Of a stretch of DNA of 64,000 bases, positions 26,407 to 34,906 are shown piece by piece. Numbering within the stretch: the first letter of the stretch is position 1; the number at the start of each line of letters is the position of its first letter. Origin of the DNA: JBBITI01 sp963735055 (GTDB lineage: Bacteria > Chloroflexota > Dehalococcoidia > Dehalococcoidales > UBA2162); the NCBI GenBank assembly GCA_963735055.1, contig CAVTJN010000017.1, forward strand, positions 124,001 to 188,000. The letters are read 5' to 3'. The notes below the pieces were generated by a model. The model saw only the letters and a list, made by a program, of their open reading frames with translations. It was not told where the DNA came from and searched no databases. Position numbers and translations under genes: made by a program.

Positions 26407-26648
26407 TCGTTGTTTGTGCGCCTGCCCCGGGTCGCGGAGAGACCGGGCAGACGATACTCCCTCGCCGGAGAATATTCCCGCCGGATGTGTTATCCTACCG
26501 ACATCGCTGGCCTCAACGATTTGATGTAGCTAGGCCCGGGTAAGGACCGTCGGCGTTTGCGGCAGATTGAACTGCCGGCGCTATCTGATATAGACTCTAA
26601 TCGCGGGCGGAGCACCGATGGCGACCGTCGCCGGAGTTGGAGATAACG

Positions 26649-27428
26649 ATGGGCAAGATAATCGCCGTGGCGCAGCATAAAGGCGGCACCGGCAAGACTA
26701 CTACCTGCATCAACTTGGCCGCCAGCCTGTGCGACATTGGGAAGACCGTGCTGATCGTCGATCTGGATCCCCAGGCCTCGTGCACGGTCAGCGTGGGCAT
26801 CAATCCCCTTGAGGTGCAGAAGACTAGCCATCACCTGCTCATTGATTCCGCGGTTTCTGTCCAGGACACCGTCGTGACCCGGCAAAGGATCAACTTTCAG
26901 ATCGTGCCGTCCAATGTCGACCTGGCGATGGCCGAATCGGAACTGGTGGGTAAGATCGGTCGTGAGAAGGCGCTGCACAAGAAGCTGGCGGTGGCCCGGG
27001 GATCCTATGACTACATCTTCATAGACTGCCCGCCAACGCTGGGACTGCTGGTTGTCAACGCGCTGGCCGCGGCCGACAGCGTCCTGATACCGGTGCAGTG
27101 CGAGCCGCTCACGCTTTACGGCGTCAACCACCTGCTGCAAGTAGTAAATCTCATCCGGGAAGAAGTGAATCCCGGTCTGAAGATTGAAGGCGTGCTGCGG
27201 ACGATGTATGACCGGCGCACGAGACTGAGTCAGGAGATTTCCGAGAACATGGAACAGACTTTCGGGAACCTCCTCTTCGCCACCATCATCTACCGCCACG
27301 TCAAACTGGCCGAAGGGCCGGTGCACGAGTTGCCCGTAAGCGTCTACGCCACCAAGTCCGCCGGCGCGGCCGAGTATGCGGCGCTTGCGAAGGAACTGCT
27401 GTCCCATGACGGCCAAGAAGACGGCTAA
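26649..27428 (+). CDS. ParA/Soj-family ATPase
   Basis: A 259-aa deviant Walker ATPase: KGGTGKTT P-loop with signature Lys, VLIVDLDPQASCT switch I, and YIFIDCPPTLG Walker B. Such proteins form ATP-bound dimers on DNA or membrane and position chromosomes, plasmids or protein clusters. GGAG precedes the ATG at 26649. The next gene, a coiled-coil protein, overlaps by 23 bases and takes the place of ParB; no ParB-type HTH or parS-like palindrome is seen. That points to a cargo-positioning orphan ParA rather than the chromosomal Soj, but the latter is not excluded. Confidence 0.87.
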   Translation: MGKIIAVAQHKGGTGKTTTCINLAASLCDIGKTVLIVDLDPQASCTVSVGINPLEVQKTSHHLLIDSAVSVQDTVVTRQRINFQIVPSNVDLAMAESELVGKIGREKALHKKLAVARGSYDYIFIDCPPTLGLLVVNALAAADSVLIPVQCEPLTLYGVNHLLQVVNLIREEVNPGLKIEGVLRTMYDRRTRLSQEISENMEQTFGNLLFATIIYRHVKLAEGPVHELPVSVYATKSAGAAEYAALAKELLSHDGQEDG

Positions 27429-27936
27429 GACCGTGTCCGGGATGGGGGTTCTCAATGATATCCGGGGGCTGCTGTCGGCGGCGCCCAAGCCGGCCCTCCC
27501 GGCCGGGGGACAAACAGGGGTGGCTCCGGACCTGCCGCCAGAGCGGGCTCGCTTTGAGGCGCAACTCAGACGTTTCGAGGAACTTGTTGCGAAACAACAG
27601 GCCGCCTTGGATAGGCTGGAGGCCGAGAAGAACGACCTCGACGCGAAACTGAGGGCACATCGGGACAGGGCGGGTGAGCCGTTGCCGGAAGACGGCGTCG
27701 CCGGACTGCGGCGTGACGTCGCTGACCTCGAAGCCCGCAAGGCGGAGCTGGAGGCGGCCTTGGCGGCCATCGAAGACCTGCTCCAGTTCAAGATTAAGGA
27801 GTTGGCCCGGCGGATCGCCCGAGTCTACCAGGAGGCCGGCGATGATAGAGCCGGCCGGGACTTCAGGCGGATAACCGACCAGCTTGAGGCGGCCGATAAC
27901 TTTGGCGAGTTCGTCCGGGCGTTGGTCCGGGACTAA
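27406..27936 (+). CDS. Coiled-coil partner of ParA, 176 aa
   Basis: Starts inside the end of parA (23-base overlap). The N-terminus is basic (MTAKKTAKTVSG), a typical ParA-activating peptide, followed by a Pro/Ala stretch and a long coiled coil (about residues 45-140, with RFEELVAKQQAALDRLEAE and DVADLEARKAELEAALAAI). Basic-tail plus coiled-coil proteins commonly stimulate ParA ATPase and link it to cargo. No DNA-binding fold is visible. Role inferred from context. Confidence 0.75.
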   Translation: MTAKKTAKTVSGMGVLNDIRGLLSAAPKPALPAGGQTGVAPDLPPERARFEAQLRRFEELVAKQQAALDRLEAEKNDLDAKLRAHRDRAGEPLPEDGVAGLRRDVADLEARKAELEAALAAIEDLLQFKIKELARRIARVYQEAGDDRAGRDFRRITDQLEAADNFGEFVRALVRD

Positions 27937-28051
27937 TGCTTGGTTGGCGTTGGCCATAACAAGCCCGAATTACCTATGGCGTGCCGCAGTCTTCCTTGCT
28001 AGAATCAACTAATGGGGCTCTATGCCCGACATTAGTGGCCGGGGGAGGGAA

Positions 28052-28231
28052 ATGCGTGCTGCCAGACTGATTATCGGTTTGCCGGTGGCCCTGTGTGGAC
28101 TATTCCTGGTGGGGATGGTGGTTTTTGGCGCGCCTCCGTCACTGATGCCAAACGATGCGTCCAACTCCATTCTATATGCTTCGATGGGCGTCCTGCTGGT
28201 CGCCTTTGCTGCCGTGATCACCTTCAGGTAG
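28052..28231 (+). CDS. Small membrane protein, 59 aa, two helices
   Basis: GGGGAGGGAA directly precedes the ATG at 28052, which is preferred over 28022. Two hydrophobic segments (LIIGLPVALCGLFLVGMVVFG and ILYASMGVLLVAFAAVITF) are joined by a short polar loop. No family recognised. A short hairpin with four T lies 37 bases downstream. Confidence 0.6.
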   Translation: MRAARLIIGLPVALCGLFLVGMVVFGAPPSLMPNDASNSILYASMGVLLVAFAAVITFR

Positions 28232-28268
28232 GTAGGCCGGCACGGCTTCCGGACGTATTTGGGTACCG

Positions 28269-28295
28269 GGTACCCATAGAAACTGGGTACCTTTT
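28269..28295 (+). terminator. Terminator-like hairpin after 59-aa gene
   Basis: GGTACCC pairs with GGGTACC around a 9-base loop, followed by TTTT. The arms are part of a triple repeat of GGGTACC. Confidence 0.5.
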
Positions 28296-28359
28296 CGGCT
28301 TCACAGTTGGCGGACGGCATGCAATAATATAAGAGCATTCTTTCCATTCCGTTTTTCGA

Positions 28360-28397
28360 AATGAAAAAGCCCGGCGGGGACACCGGGCTTTTTCATT
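28360..28397. terminator. Bidirectional intrinsic terminator
   Basis: A 15-bp stem (28360-28374 with 28383-28397) containing AAAAAGCCCGG/CCGGGCTTTTT, 8-base loop. A- and T-runs on both sides let it act in both directions. Confidence 0.8.
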
Positions 28398-28552
28398 TTC
28401 GTCCTATGATGGCATTCGCCCGGGACAAGGGACCGCCGTCGGTCTGCGCGCACCCTATCACCATGGTACTTCCGGGTGATTTACAGACCAGGGCGTACAG
28501 CCGTAGACTGTTAGTACACACAATCTTTCTTTCTCATTCTCGTCCCCCCAAG

Positions 28553-28583
28553 AAGAAGCCCGGTTTCATAAACCGGGCTTCTT
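28553..28583. terminator. Intrinsic terminator with 14-bp stem
   Basis: AAGAAGCCCGGTTT pairs perfectly with AAACCGGGCTTCTT around a three-base loop; T-rich flank on both strands. Confidence 0.75.
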
Positions 28584-28722
28584 CGGTTTTCAGGGTCCGG
28601 ACGCTCGCTTGGGAAGGGGCGAGACGCTCGTGACGTTTCAGGATATGAAAGATCCCATCGCTGCCACCAATTGCCCGGGACCGACCTGGCTGATGAGGTG
28701 TGCTCACTTAAGGTTTTTGAGG

Positions 28723-28734
28723 TTGACCTGTCAA
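28723..28734. promoter_or_regulatory. Candidate operator upstream of had
   Basis: TTGAC-CT-GTCAA palindrome. The left part, GAGGTTGAC, recurs 57 bases downstream, overlapping the had -35 box, as expected for a regulator with two sites. Confidence 0.35.
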
Positions 28735-28779
28735 CAGATTTATCTCTGACGAGGCCTGGGCTTTATCGTCGCCCCGAGG

Positions 28780-28808
28780 TTGACACTATCCACCTCAGAT
28801 GATATCAT
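28780..28808 (+). promoter_or_regulatory. Promoter of had-oah-dch cluster
   Basis: TTGACA, 17 bases, TATCAT, 64 bases before the had ATG. Confidence 0.7.
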
Positions 28809-28872
28809 CGTTCGCGGCGCCGGCAGGCTTCGTCAGGCTCGAACCGGGCGCCTATCTGCTTGAGGAGGAAAG

Positions 28873-29947
28873 ATGCCAAACGTACCTTCGAAGATACAGA
28901 CCTGGCAGATGACCGAACCCGGGAAGCTGGCCCGGACTACCATCGATGTGCCCGAACTGAAACCGGGCGAGGTCCTGGTCGAAGTGGCCGGGTGCGGTGT
29001 GTGTCATACCGACCTCGGCTATTTCTATGATGGGGTCCCCACGGTCAGCAAACCCCCGATGACCCTCGGTCACGAAATCAGCGGCAAGGTAGTCGCCGGT
29101 GACAGCAAGTGGACCGGCAAGGAAGTTGTCGTCCCCGCGGTGATGCCGTGCAACAAATGCGCCATCTGCGCTTCAGGCCGTGGCAACCGCTGCCTCGCTC
29201 AGAAGATGCCGGGCAACAGCATGGGCATCTACGGTGGTTTTTCAAGTCACATCGTTGTCCCCGCCGACGACCTTTGCGTGGTCGAGAACCGGGGCAGCGT
29301 GCCGCTGGAGCAGCTGTCAGTGGTAGCCGACGCGGTTACCTCTCCCTACCAGGCCGCCATGCGGGCGGCGGTAAAACCGGGTGACAATGTGATCGTCACC
29401 GGCGCCACCGGCGGTCTGGGCGTGTACGCCACGCAGGTGCTGCGCGCCATGGGCGCCAAAGAAGTGGTTGCCATCGCCCGCAGCCCCGAAAAGCTGAAGC
29501 GGGCCCTCGAGTTCGGCGCCACCACGACCATCAGTTCCGCCGACAAAGACGCCCAGCGCCGTGCGCGACGCTTTCCGCAATTACTGCAAAGAGAAAGGCC
29601 TCCCCTCCAACTACGGATGGAAGATATTCGAGTGGAGCGGCACGCTGGCCGGCCAGCAGATCGCCTTGGAACTGTTCTCTTTCGTGTTCACCTTGGTCAT
29701 TTGCGGCTACGGCATGCAGAAGAACGAATACCAGCTCTCCCGTCTCATGGCCTTCGACGGCGATATCCTGGGTTCATGGGGCTGTCTTCCCAAATACTAC
29801 CCGGCCGTACTCAAGATGGTCCTCGACGGGAAGGTCAAGATCGGACCGTTCGTGGAAGTCCGTCCGATGAGCCAGATACAGAAGGCGTTCGAGGACGGCC
29901 ACAAGGGCGGCCTCGATAAGCGCATCGTGCTCGTCCCCGATTTCTAG
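28873..29947 (+). CDS. had: 6-hydroxycyclohex-1-ene-1-carbonyl-CoA dehydrogenase (frameshift)
   Basis: Zinc-dependent alcohol dehydrogenase that oxidises 6-hydroxycyclohex-1-ene-1-carbonyl-CoA with NAD+, the second modified beta-oxidation step after benzoyl-CoA reduction. Catalytic zinc site GCGVCHTDLGYFYDG, GHE motif, structural zinc loop CNKCAICASGRGNRC, and NAD fold GATGGLGVYATQVL. After about residue 225 the frame shifts by one extra base (29545-29556), then continues with the family-specific EKGLPSNYGWKIFE and ends KRIVLVPDF. Repaired length about 358 aa, close to the reference. GGAGGAAAG precedes the ATG. Followed by oah and dch on the same strand. Confidence 0.9.
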
Positions 29948-30018
29948 CATAGGTTGAGATTCGCTCTCGGCGTGAATGTGACCACCGAGGCAGCATTAAG
30001 AGTCAAAGGAGATTTTCG

Positions 30019-31158
30019 ATGGCGCTAGACTGGATACCAAGAGAAGGCGGGGTCAAAGACCATAACCTGTGGGGCATGGAGCATTTCGGAACGACGCCGC
30101 CGTGCACCATGTACGAAGAGAAGCCGATTCTTGACCCTACCGGGAAACCCGTGGCCGGTGTTTCGGCAGCCTGGATCACCCTGAACAACCCGGCCCAGTA
30201 CAATTCCTACACCACGGAGATGGTGAAGGGCGTGATCGCCGCTTTCCATCGCGCCCAGGAACAGCGTGACGTCGTTGCCGTCGTGTTCACCGGGGCGGGC
30301 AACAACGCATTCTGCACCGGCGGCAACACCAAGGAATACTCCGAGTATTACTCCACAGAAACCAACCGAGTACGCCGAGTATATGGACCTTGTTCAATGC
30401 CATGGTGGACTCGATTCTCATGTGCCAGAAACCGGTCATCCGCCGTGTCAACGGTATGAGCGTGGCCGGCGGCCAGGAAATCGGCGGCGCCTGCGATGTG
30501 GCCGTCTCGGTCGGACACCGCCATCTTCGGCCAGGCCGGCCCCCGCCACGGGTCTGCCCCCGTCGGCGGCTCTTCTGATTTTCTGCCCTGGGCTCTTACC
30601 ATCGAAGATGCCATGTGGAACTGCGTTTCCTGCGAAATGTGGAGCGCCTACAAGATGCTGAGAAAGAACTACCTCAGCAAGGTCGTCCCCGTCCTGAAAC
30701 AGGGCGATAAGTTCATCCGAAATCCGCAGGTCGTCACCGACAAGTGGCTCGATGACGGAGAGATCGTGTACGGCGAGAACGTCACCGGTGAGGCCGCTCA
30801 AAAGGCCAGAGACATTGTGAAATCCTGCACCTATGATAGCTCGCTGCTCGATGCCGAAGTTAACAAGATTGTCTGGACGTTCACCAACCTCTTCCCCCAC
30901 TGCTTGATGAAATCTGTTGCCGGCATCAGACAGAAGAAGAAGTACTTCTGGGATCTCAACAAGAATGACCATCTCTTCTGGCTGGGCGTCAACATGTCCA
31001 GTGAAGCCTTCCTCGGCTTCACCGCCTTCAACACCAAGAGGATCACCGGAAAAGACACCATCGACTTCATCAAGTACCGCCAGATGATAGCCCAGGGTCA
31101 CGTCGTTGATGACGAGCTCTTCGAGGCTGTTCTGGGAAAACCACTGCCACCGAAGTAG
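30019..31158 (+). CDS. oah: 6-oxocyclohex-1-ene-1-carbonyl-CoA hydrolase (three frameshifts)
   Basis: Crotonase-superfamily ring-opening hydrolase (BamA/Oah) that converts 6-oxocyclohex-1-ene-1-carbonyl-CoA to 3-hydroxypimelyl-CoA. Family signatures: WITLNNPAQYNSYTTEMVKG, FCTGGNTKEYSEYY, RVNGMSVAGGQEIGGACD and FGQAGPRHGSAPVGG. Three single-base insertions (about 30354, 30390, 30509) split it into four pieces; restoring the frame gives about 379 aa, the normal size. AAGGAG precedes the ATG. BamA is a standard marker of anaerobic aromatic degradation. Because had upstream shows the same kind of break, I read these as sequencing errors, but true decay cannot be excluded. Confidence 0.9.
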
Positions 31159-31179
31159 GCGTCAGGCCGAAGCATTCCG

Positions 31180-31211
31180 GGGAAGCCCAAGTTCGCTGGC
31201 TTGGGCTTCCC
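31180..31211 (+). terminator. Stem-loop between oah and dch
   Basis: Perfect 12-bp stem (GGGAAGCCCAAG with CTTGGGCTTCCC), 8-base loop, then TCGTTT. It may reduce read-through into dch or stabilise the had-oah mRNA. Confidence 0.6.
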
Positions 31212-31301
31212 TCGTTTAGTCACGGGATGTGAATATGGAAATTCCGGGATGCTGAAATCCGTGTCCCATCCGCCAATAGATCGATAAGTAAAGGAGGCGA
31301 C

Positions 31302-32075
31302 GTGTCATATCAAAATATCACCCTCGACAAGCAGGCAGGCATCGGGCATCTCACTATCAACCGGCCGGCGGCCGCTAACGTGATGAATTATGAGACCCTG
31401 GTGGAAATGAACGCCGCGTTGGACGACCTGGCAGGGGACGACAGTGTCCGGGTAGTCCTGGTCCGCGGGTCCGGCAACCGCGCCTTCAGCGCTGGGGTGG
31501 AGGTCAAAGACCACCTCGGCGAGAGAATGCCCCTCACGATCAGGGAATTCGGCAAGGTCTTCACCGGTCTGCGCAATCTGGGTAAGCCCAGTATCGCCGT
31601 GGTCAATGGCGTGGCCCTCGGCGGCGGCTGCGAACTCGTGGCCGGCTGCGACATGGCCATCTCCAGCGACCTGGCCAAATTCGGCCAACCGGAGATCAAA
31701 CTCGGCGGATTGGCCCCCGTCGCCGCCGCCCTGTTCCCGCGGATCATGGGCGAACGTAAGGCCTTTGAACTGGTCATGCTCGGAGACAACATCACCGCGG
31801 CCGACGCTGAGCGTTGTGGACTGGTCAACAAGGTAGTCCCGGACGCCGAATTGGACAAGGCCGCGGCCGGCCTGGCCGGCAAGTTCCTTGAAAAGAGCGG
31901 CATCGGCGTCAAGTTATGCCGTGAGGCGCTTTACCAGGCGGCCGATTCCCCGCGTTGGGAACATGCCATGCAGAAAGCGGTCGACCTCGGAATAAAGACC
32001 TGGGAGACTGAAGATGCCGCCGAGGGCCTGACCTCATTCCTCCAGAAGCGGACGCCGGTCTGGAAGAACAAGTAG
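31302..32075 (+). CDS. dch: Cyclohexa-1,5-diene-1-carbonyl-CoA hydratase
   Basis: A 257-aa enoyl-CoA hydratase-like protein. It adds water to cyclohexa-1,5-diene-1-carbonyl-CoA, the product of benzoyl-CoA reductase. Oxyanion-hole segments are FSAGVEVKDHLGERM and NGVALGGGCELVAGCD; FGQPEIKLGGLAPVAAALFP and the C-terminal EGLTSFLQKRTPVWKNK match Dch rather than general crotonases, in which a Glu pair would be expected. GTG start with AAGGAGG. It follows oah by 143 bases with a stem-loop between. Assignment as dch rests on these motifs plus the had-oah context. Confidence 0.85.
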   Translation: MSYQNITLDKQAGIGHLTINRPAAANVMNYETLVEMNAALDDLAGDDSVRVVLVRGSGNRAFSAGVEVKDHLGERMPLTIREFGKVFTGLRNLGKPSIAVVNGVALGGGCELVAGCDMAISSDLAKFGQPEIKLGGLAPVAAALFPRIMGERKAFELVMLGDNITAADAERCGLVNKVVPDAELDKAAAGLAGKFLEKSGIGVKLCREALYQAADSPRWEHAMQKAVDLGIKTWETEDAAEGLTSFLQKRTPVWKNK

Positions 32076-32247
32076 CCATCGGCTTAATGGCTCATCTGGT
32101 TCGATGAAGATCGCCGCGTGACAGAGCAGATCGGCCGGCGATCCGGCGAGCGGGTCGCGTTATCTCGCCTTGGGCGGTCTGTTCCCCGCTGTGCGCTTTT
32201 CCCTGGCCACGTGGTAGGCCGCGAATAGACCGCCAACGTTGAGAACG

Positions 32248-32388
32248 CTACCGTGGTGGTTTGGGAGCTACCTGTCGCGTGCCTCTGCGGAGCCGTCCGG
32301 AGACCATTTTGCCATGACGCCACAGCAACGCTGGGACCAGAATGACCGGAATCGCCACGACCAGCGCAACCAGGAACTCACGAAACAC
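32248..32388 (-). CDS. Small single-helix membrane protein, 46 aa
   Basis: A GTG start at 32388 follows GGAGG with normal spacing. The product has one membrane helix (FLVALVVAIPVILVPALLW) and a basic cytoplasmic tail (SGRLRRGTRQVAPKPPR), the layout of small regulatory membrane proteins. It lies between the aromatic cluster and the two-component genes on the opposite strand. A perfect 15-bp inverted repeat lies 38-122 bases upstream. No family recognised. Confidence 0.5.
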   Translation of the reverse strand: MFREFLVALVVAIPVILVPALLWRHGKMVSGRLRRGTRQVAPKPPR

Positions 32389-32425
32389 GTTCCGGCCTCC
32401 TTCGTACGCTGCCCTGAGATACCGG

Positions 32426-32510
32426 GAGGTAAGAGAGAACCCCTCATAAAGCTAAGCCGGAGAGACCGCACTTTAATCTGACTCGCGTCAGCGTCGTTCT
32501 CTCTTACCTC
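32426..32510. repeat. Perfect 15-bp inverted repeat, 55-bp spacing
   Basis: GAGGTAAGAGAGAAC at 32426-32440 and its exact complement at 32496-32510. A smaller palindrome CTGAC-TCGC-GTCAG lies just inside the right arm. Either an operator pair or a stem with a long loop. Its core GGTAAGAG is the same octamer as the SARP boxes at 36.6 and 40.7 kb. Confidence 0.6.
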
Positions 32511-32624
32511 TTTCAATAGCTTACCAATCCTCGGGGCGCCGGGCTTCCGTGGTGATGCGTATTTTCGGGACACCGCGGCCTAGGTAGATATGCTTACCGG
32601 GGTGCCCCTTCGTTCATCACCACG

Positions 32625-32653
32625 TTGAGTGTCATCCCAAAATGAGCTATCAT
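32625..32653 (+). promoter_or_regulatory. Promoter of two-component operon
   Basis: TTGAGT, 17 bases, TATCAT. Because the -10 box overlaps the ATG at 32652, the regulator must start further down. Confidence 0.55.
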
Positions 32654-32684
32654 GAGTCAGCCTGGAACAAGAGGCAGGGTGGAG

Positions 32685-33350
32685 ATGGACAAGATCACAG
32701 TGCTGATTGCCGACGACCATGCCGTGGTACGCGAGGGTACCCGGCAAATACTCGAGCAAGAACCAGACATTGAGGTCCTGGCCGAAGCCGCGGACGGCGA
32801 AGAGGCCGTGCGTTTGGCCGGCGCTGCGCACCCGGACGTGGTCATCATGGACGTGTCAATGCCGCGGGTTGACGGTATCTCCGCGACCAAGCAGATCAAG
32901 ACCCTCTATCCCAAGATTGCGGTCCTCGTTCTCAGTGCCTACGATGATGACCAGTTCGTTTTTAGCCTTCTCGAAGCAGGGGCCGCCGGCTACCTTCTTA
33001 AGAGCGTCCGCGGCCAGGAGCTTGTTTCCGCAATTCGCGCCGTTCATGCCGGCGAATCGGTCCTTCATCCGGCGGTCGCCCGGAAGGTGCTCAACCACTT
33101 CGTACCCGCGGGCGGCAAAGCGCCGCGACAGCGTCCCGTGGAGGTTCTGAGCGAACGCGAGTTGGACGTCCTGCGTCTGGCCACCCAGGGCCTCAGCAAC
33201 CAGGACATTGCCGACAAACTGGTCCTCAGCCTGCGCACAGTACAAGCGCACTTCAGCCACATCTTCAACAAACTCCAGGTCAGCTCGCGTACCGAGGCGG
33301 TCGTCAGAGCATTGAAAGAAGGCTGGGTGACCCTGAACGACGTGCCATGA
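32685..33350 (+). CDS. NarL/LuxR-family response regulator
   Basis: About 221 aa. The receiver has the acidic pocket LIADDH, phospho-acceptor VIMDVSMPR and Lys in LLKSVRG; the C-terminal LuxR-type HTH reads LSERELDVLRLATQGLSNQD, then LSLRTVQAHFSHIFNKL. It activates or represses transcription after phosphorylation by the histidine kinase encoded 23 bases downstream. ATG 32685 or the GTG at 32679 is the start; the longer frame at 32652 overlaps the -10 box. Its place next to had-oah-dch suggests it may control that cluster, which is inference. Confidence 0.9.
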   Translation: MDKITVLIADDHAVVREGTRQILEQEPDIEVLAEAADGEEAVRLAGAAHPDVVIMDVSMPRVDGISATKQIKTLYPKIAVLVLSAYDDDQFVFSLLEAGAAGYLLKSVRGQELVSAIRAVHAGESVLHPAVARKVLNHFVPAGGKAPRQRPVEVLSERELDVLRLATQGLSNQDIADKLVLSLRTVQAHFSHIFNKLQVSSRTEAVVRALKEGWVTLNDVP

Positions 33351-33373
33351 CTCTGTAGGCGGTGTCAGCAACA

Positions 33374-34819
33374 ATGAGCCGTTTTGGCCGTACCTCGCGG
33401 GACCTCTTGCGGAATCCCGGATTCTGGCTGGTTGGCATACTGTTCCTCCTGATTGCGCTGCCGCATTACGCGGAGACCCTCGGCCATCCCACCTTTCTCA
33501 ACACCTTAATGGACGAACTCGGACTCGCGCGGCATGCCTTCGAACGGATTCTCTTTCTGGCCCCCATCGTCTGGGCCGGTTTCATTTTCAGCTTCCGGGG
33601 GGCCTTCATCGCCTCGCTGATCGCCTTGGCTATCATGCTCCCCCGGGCATTGCTGGTTTCTGCCTACCGCGTCGACTCTCTGTTCGAGGCCGGCGCCGTA
33701 TTCATTATCGGCAATGTGCTCGCCGTCACTTTCGACTCTCTTCGCCATGCCCGCGAGCACAGAATCGAATTGGAGGCCGCCCAGAAGGAGCTCCAAGCTT
33801 CGGAACAGCGCTATCGCAGTCTGTTCGAAGACGCTCACGATGCCATCTGGCTGCAGGATATGGAGGGTACGATCATTGCCTGCAACAATGCTAATTCTAA
33901 GCTTACCGGTTACGACATGTCCGAACTCATCGGCAAGAATGTCAGGGAGTTCCTCTCGGCGGAAGCGCTGGAGACGGCTAAGCAGGTCCGTCTGAAGCTG
34001 CTTGATGGCCGGACCGCGGGTGAAACGTACGACCAGCGTATCCGGCGAAAGGACGGCACCGAGGCCTTCATCCGCCTGAGCTCCAGCGTTATCAAAAGCG
34101 GTGGCGAACCGATCGGGTTCCAGCACATCGCCCGGGACATCACGGCCGAGAAGAAGCTCCAGGAGAACCAGCGTCATTATGTCGGACAGGTCACCCGCGC
34201 CCAGGAGCTGGAGCGAAAACGAATCTCCAGGGAACTGCATGACGATACCATCCAATCGTTGGTTGTCCTTTCGCGCCAGTTGGACGCCCTCGCCACCACG
34301 CGGGTCGATCTGCCATCGGAGTTCCGGCAGCGCCTGGAGGACCTGTGGCAGCAATCGAACACCATCATGCAAGGAGTCAGGCGGCTTAGCCAGGACCTGC
34401 GCCCCGCGGCCCTCGACCGGCTGGGGCTGTTGCCGGCTATTCAGATGCTGGCTGCGGATGCCGCCCGATTCTCAGGAATACCGACCGCGGTCAAACTCGT
34501 GGGGACCGAGCGCCGTCTTGGTGAAGAGGTTGAGCTGGTGCTGTTCCGCATCGTGCAGGAGGCCCTCCGTAACGTGTGGCGACACTCCAAGGCCACCGCC
34601 GCCGACGTCACCATCGAATTCACCAACTACAAGATCGAAATTACGATCGCTGACAACGGCACCGGTTTCGAATTGCCGGCGAGCCCCGGAGACCTGGCAA
34701 AGGAAGGTAAACTGGGGCTGGCGGGAATGGACGAACGAGCCCGCCTGGTCGGCGCCATTCTGTCGGCCAAGTCCTGCCCGGGACAGGGAACAACTATCAC
34801 CATCCGGCTGGCTGCCTGA
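33374..34819 (+). CDS. PAS-containing NarL-type sensor histidine kinase
   Basis: A 481-aa membrane kinase. Three or four N-terminal hydrophobic helices (about residues 15-125) are followed by a PAS domain (RYRSLFEDAHDAIWLQD to GFQHIARDITAEKK), a HisKA_3 dimerisation helix with the phospho-His in ISRELHDDTIQSL, and an HATPase_c domain with VQEALRNVWRHS (N box), ADNGTGF (G1) and GLAGMDERA. It pairs with the response regulator upstream. The PAS domain could sense an aromatic compound or redox state; ligand unknown. Confidence 0.9.
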   Translation: MSRFGRTSRDLLRNPGFWLVGILFLLIALPHYAETLGHPTFLNTLMDELGLARHAFERILFLAPIVWAGFIFSFRGAFIASLIALAIMLPRALLVSAYRVDSLFEAGAVFIIGNVLAVTFDSLRHAREHRIELEAAQKELQASEQRYRSLFEDAHDAIWLQDMEGTIIACNNANSKLTGYDMSELIGKNVREFLSAEALETAKQVRLKLLDGRTAGETYDQRIRRKDGTEAFIRLSSSVIKSGGEPIGFQHIARDITAEKKLQENQRHYVGQVTRAQELERKRISRELHDDTIQSLVVLSRQLDALATTRVDLPSEFRQRLEDLWQQSNTIMQGVRRLSQDLRPAALDRLGLLPAIQMLAADAARFSGIPTAVKLVGTERRLGEEVELVLFRIVQEALRNVWRHSKATAADVTIEFTNYKIEITIADNGTGFELPASPGDLAKEGKLGLAGMDERARLVGAILSAKSCPGQGTTITIRLAA

Positions 34820-34906
34820 TTTCCCCGGTCTCCGGTGCCCATTTCTTCGCCCCCCCCGACCCCGGCAAGCGGCGGGCGATCATACATCCGGTCACCAGAG
34901 AGCGGA

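Larger units (their letters stand above)
28232..28872. other. Terminator-rich intergenic region before the aromatic cluster
   Basis: About 640 bases with three terminator hairpins, a TTGAC palindrome and the had promoter. No protein gene is convincing; a 34-codon frame at about 28646 lacks a good ribosome-binding site. The 150 bases between the second and third terminators (28400-28550) could encode a small RNA but I see no matching promoter. Confidence 0.45.
32076..32684. other. Intergenic region with small gene and repeats
   Basis: Between dch and the response regulator. Contains, on the minus strand, the 46-aa membrane protein gene, then the 15-bp inverted repeat, then the response-regulator promoter. 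The 170 bases after dch hold nothing I can name. Confidence 0.5.

Noticed and set aside
26490..27791. 433-aa minus-strand frame over parA and its partner
   Set aside because: Antisense shadow of two recognisable genes; Ser/Arg-rich composition.
28646..28750. 34-codon frame before had
   Set aside because: No good ribosome-binding site, and it runs through the TTGAC palindrome.
30019..31158. Programmed frameshifting in oah
   Set aside because: Three separate breaks at non-slippery sites; same type of break is found in many unrelated genes here.
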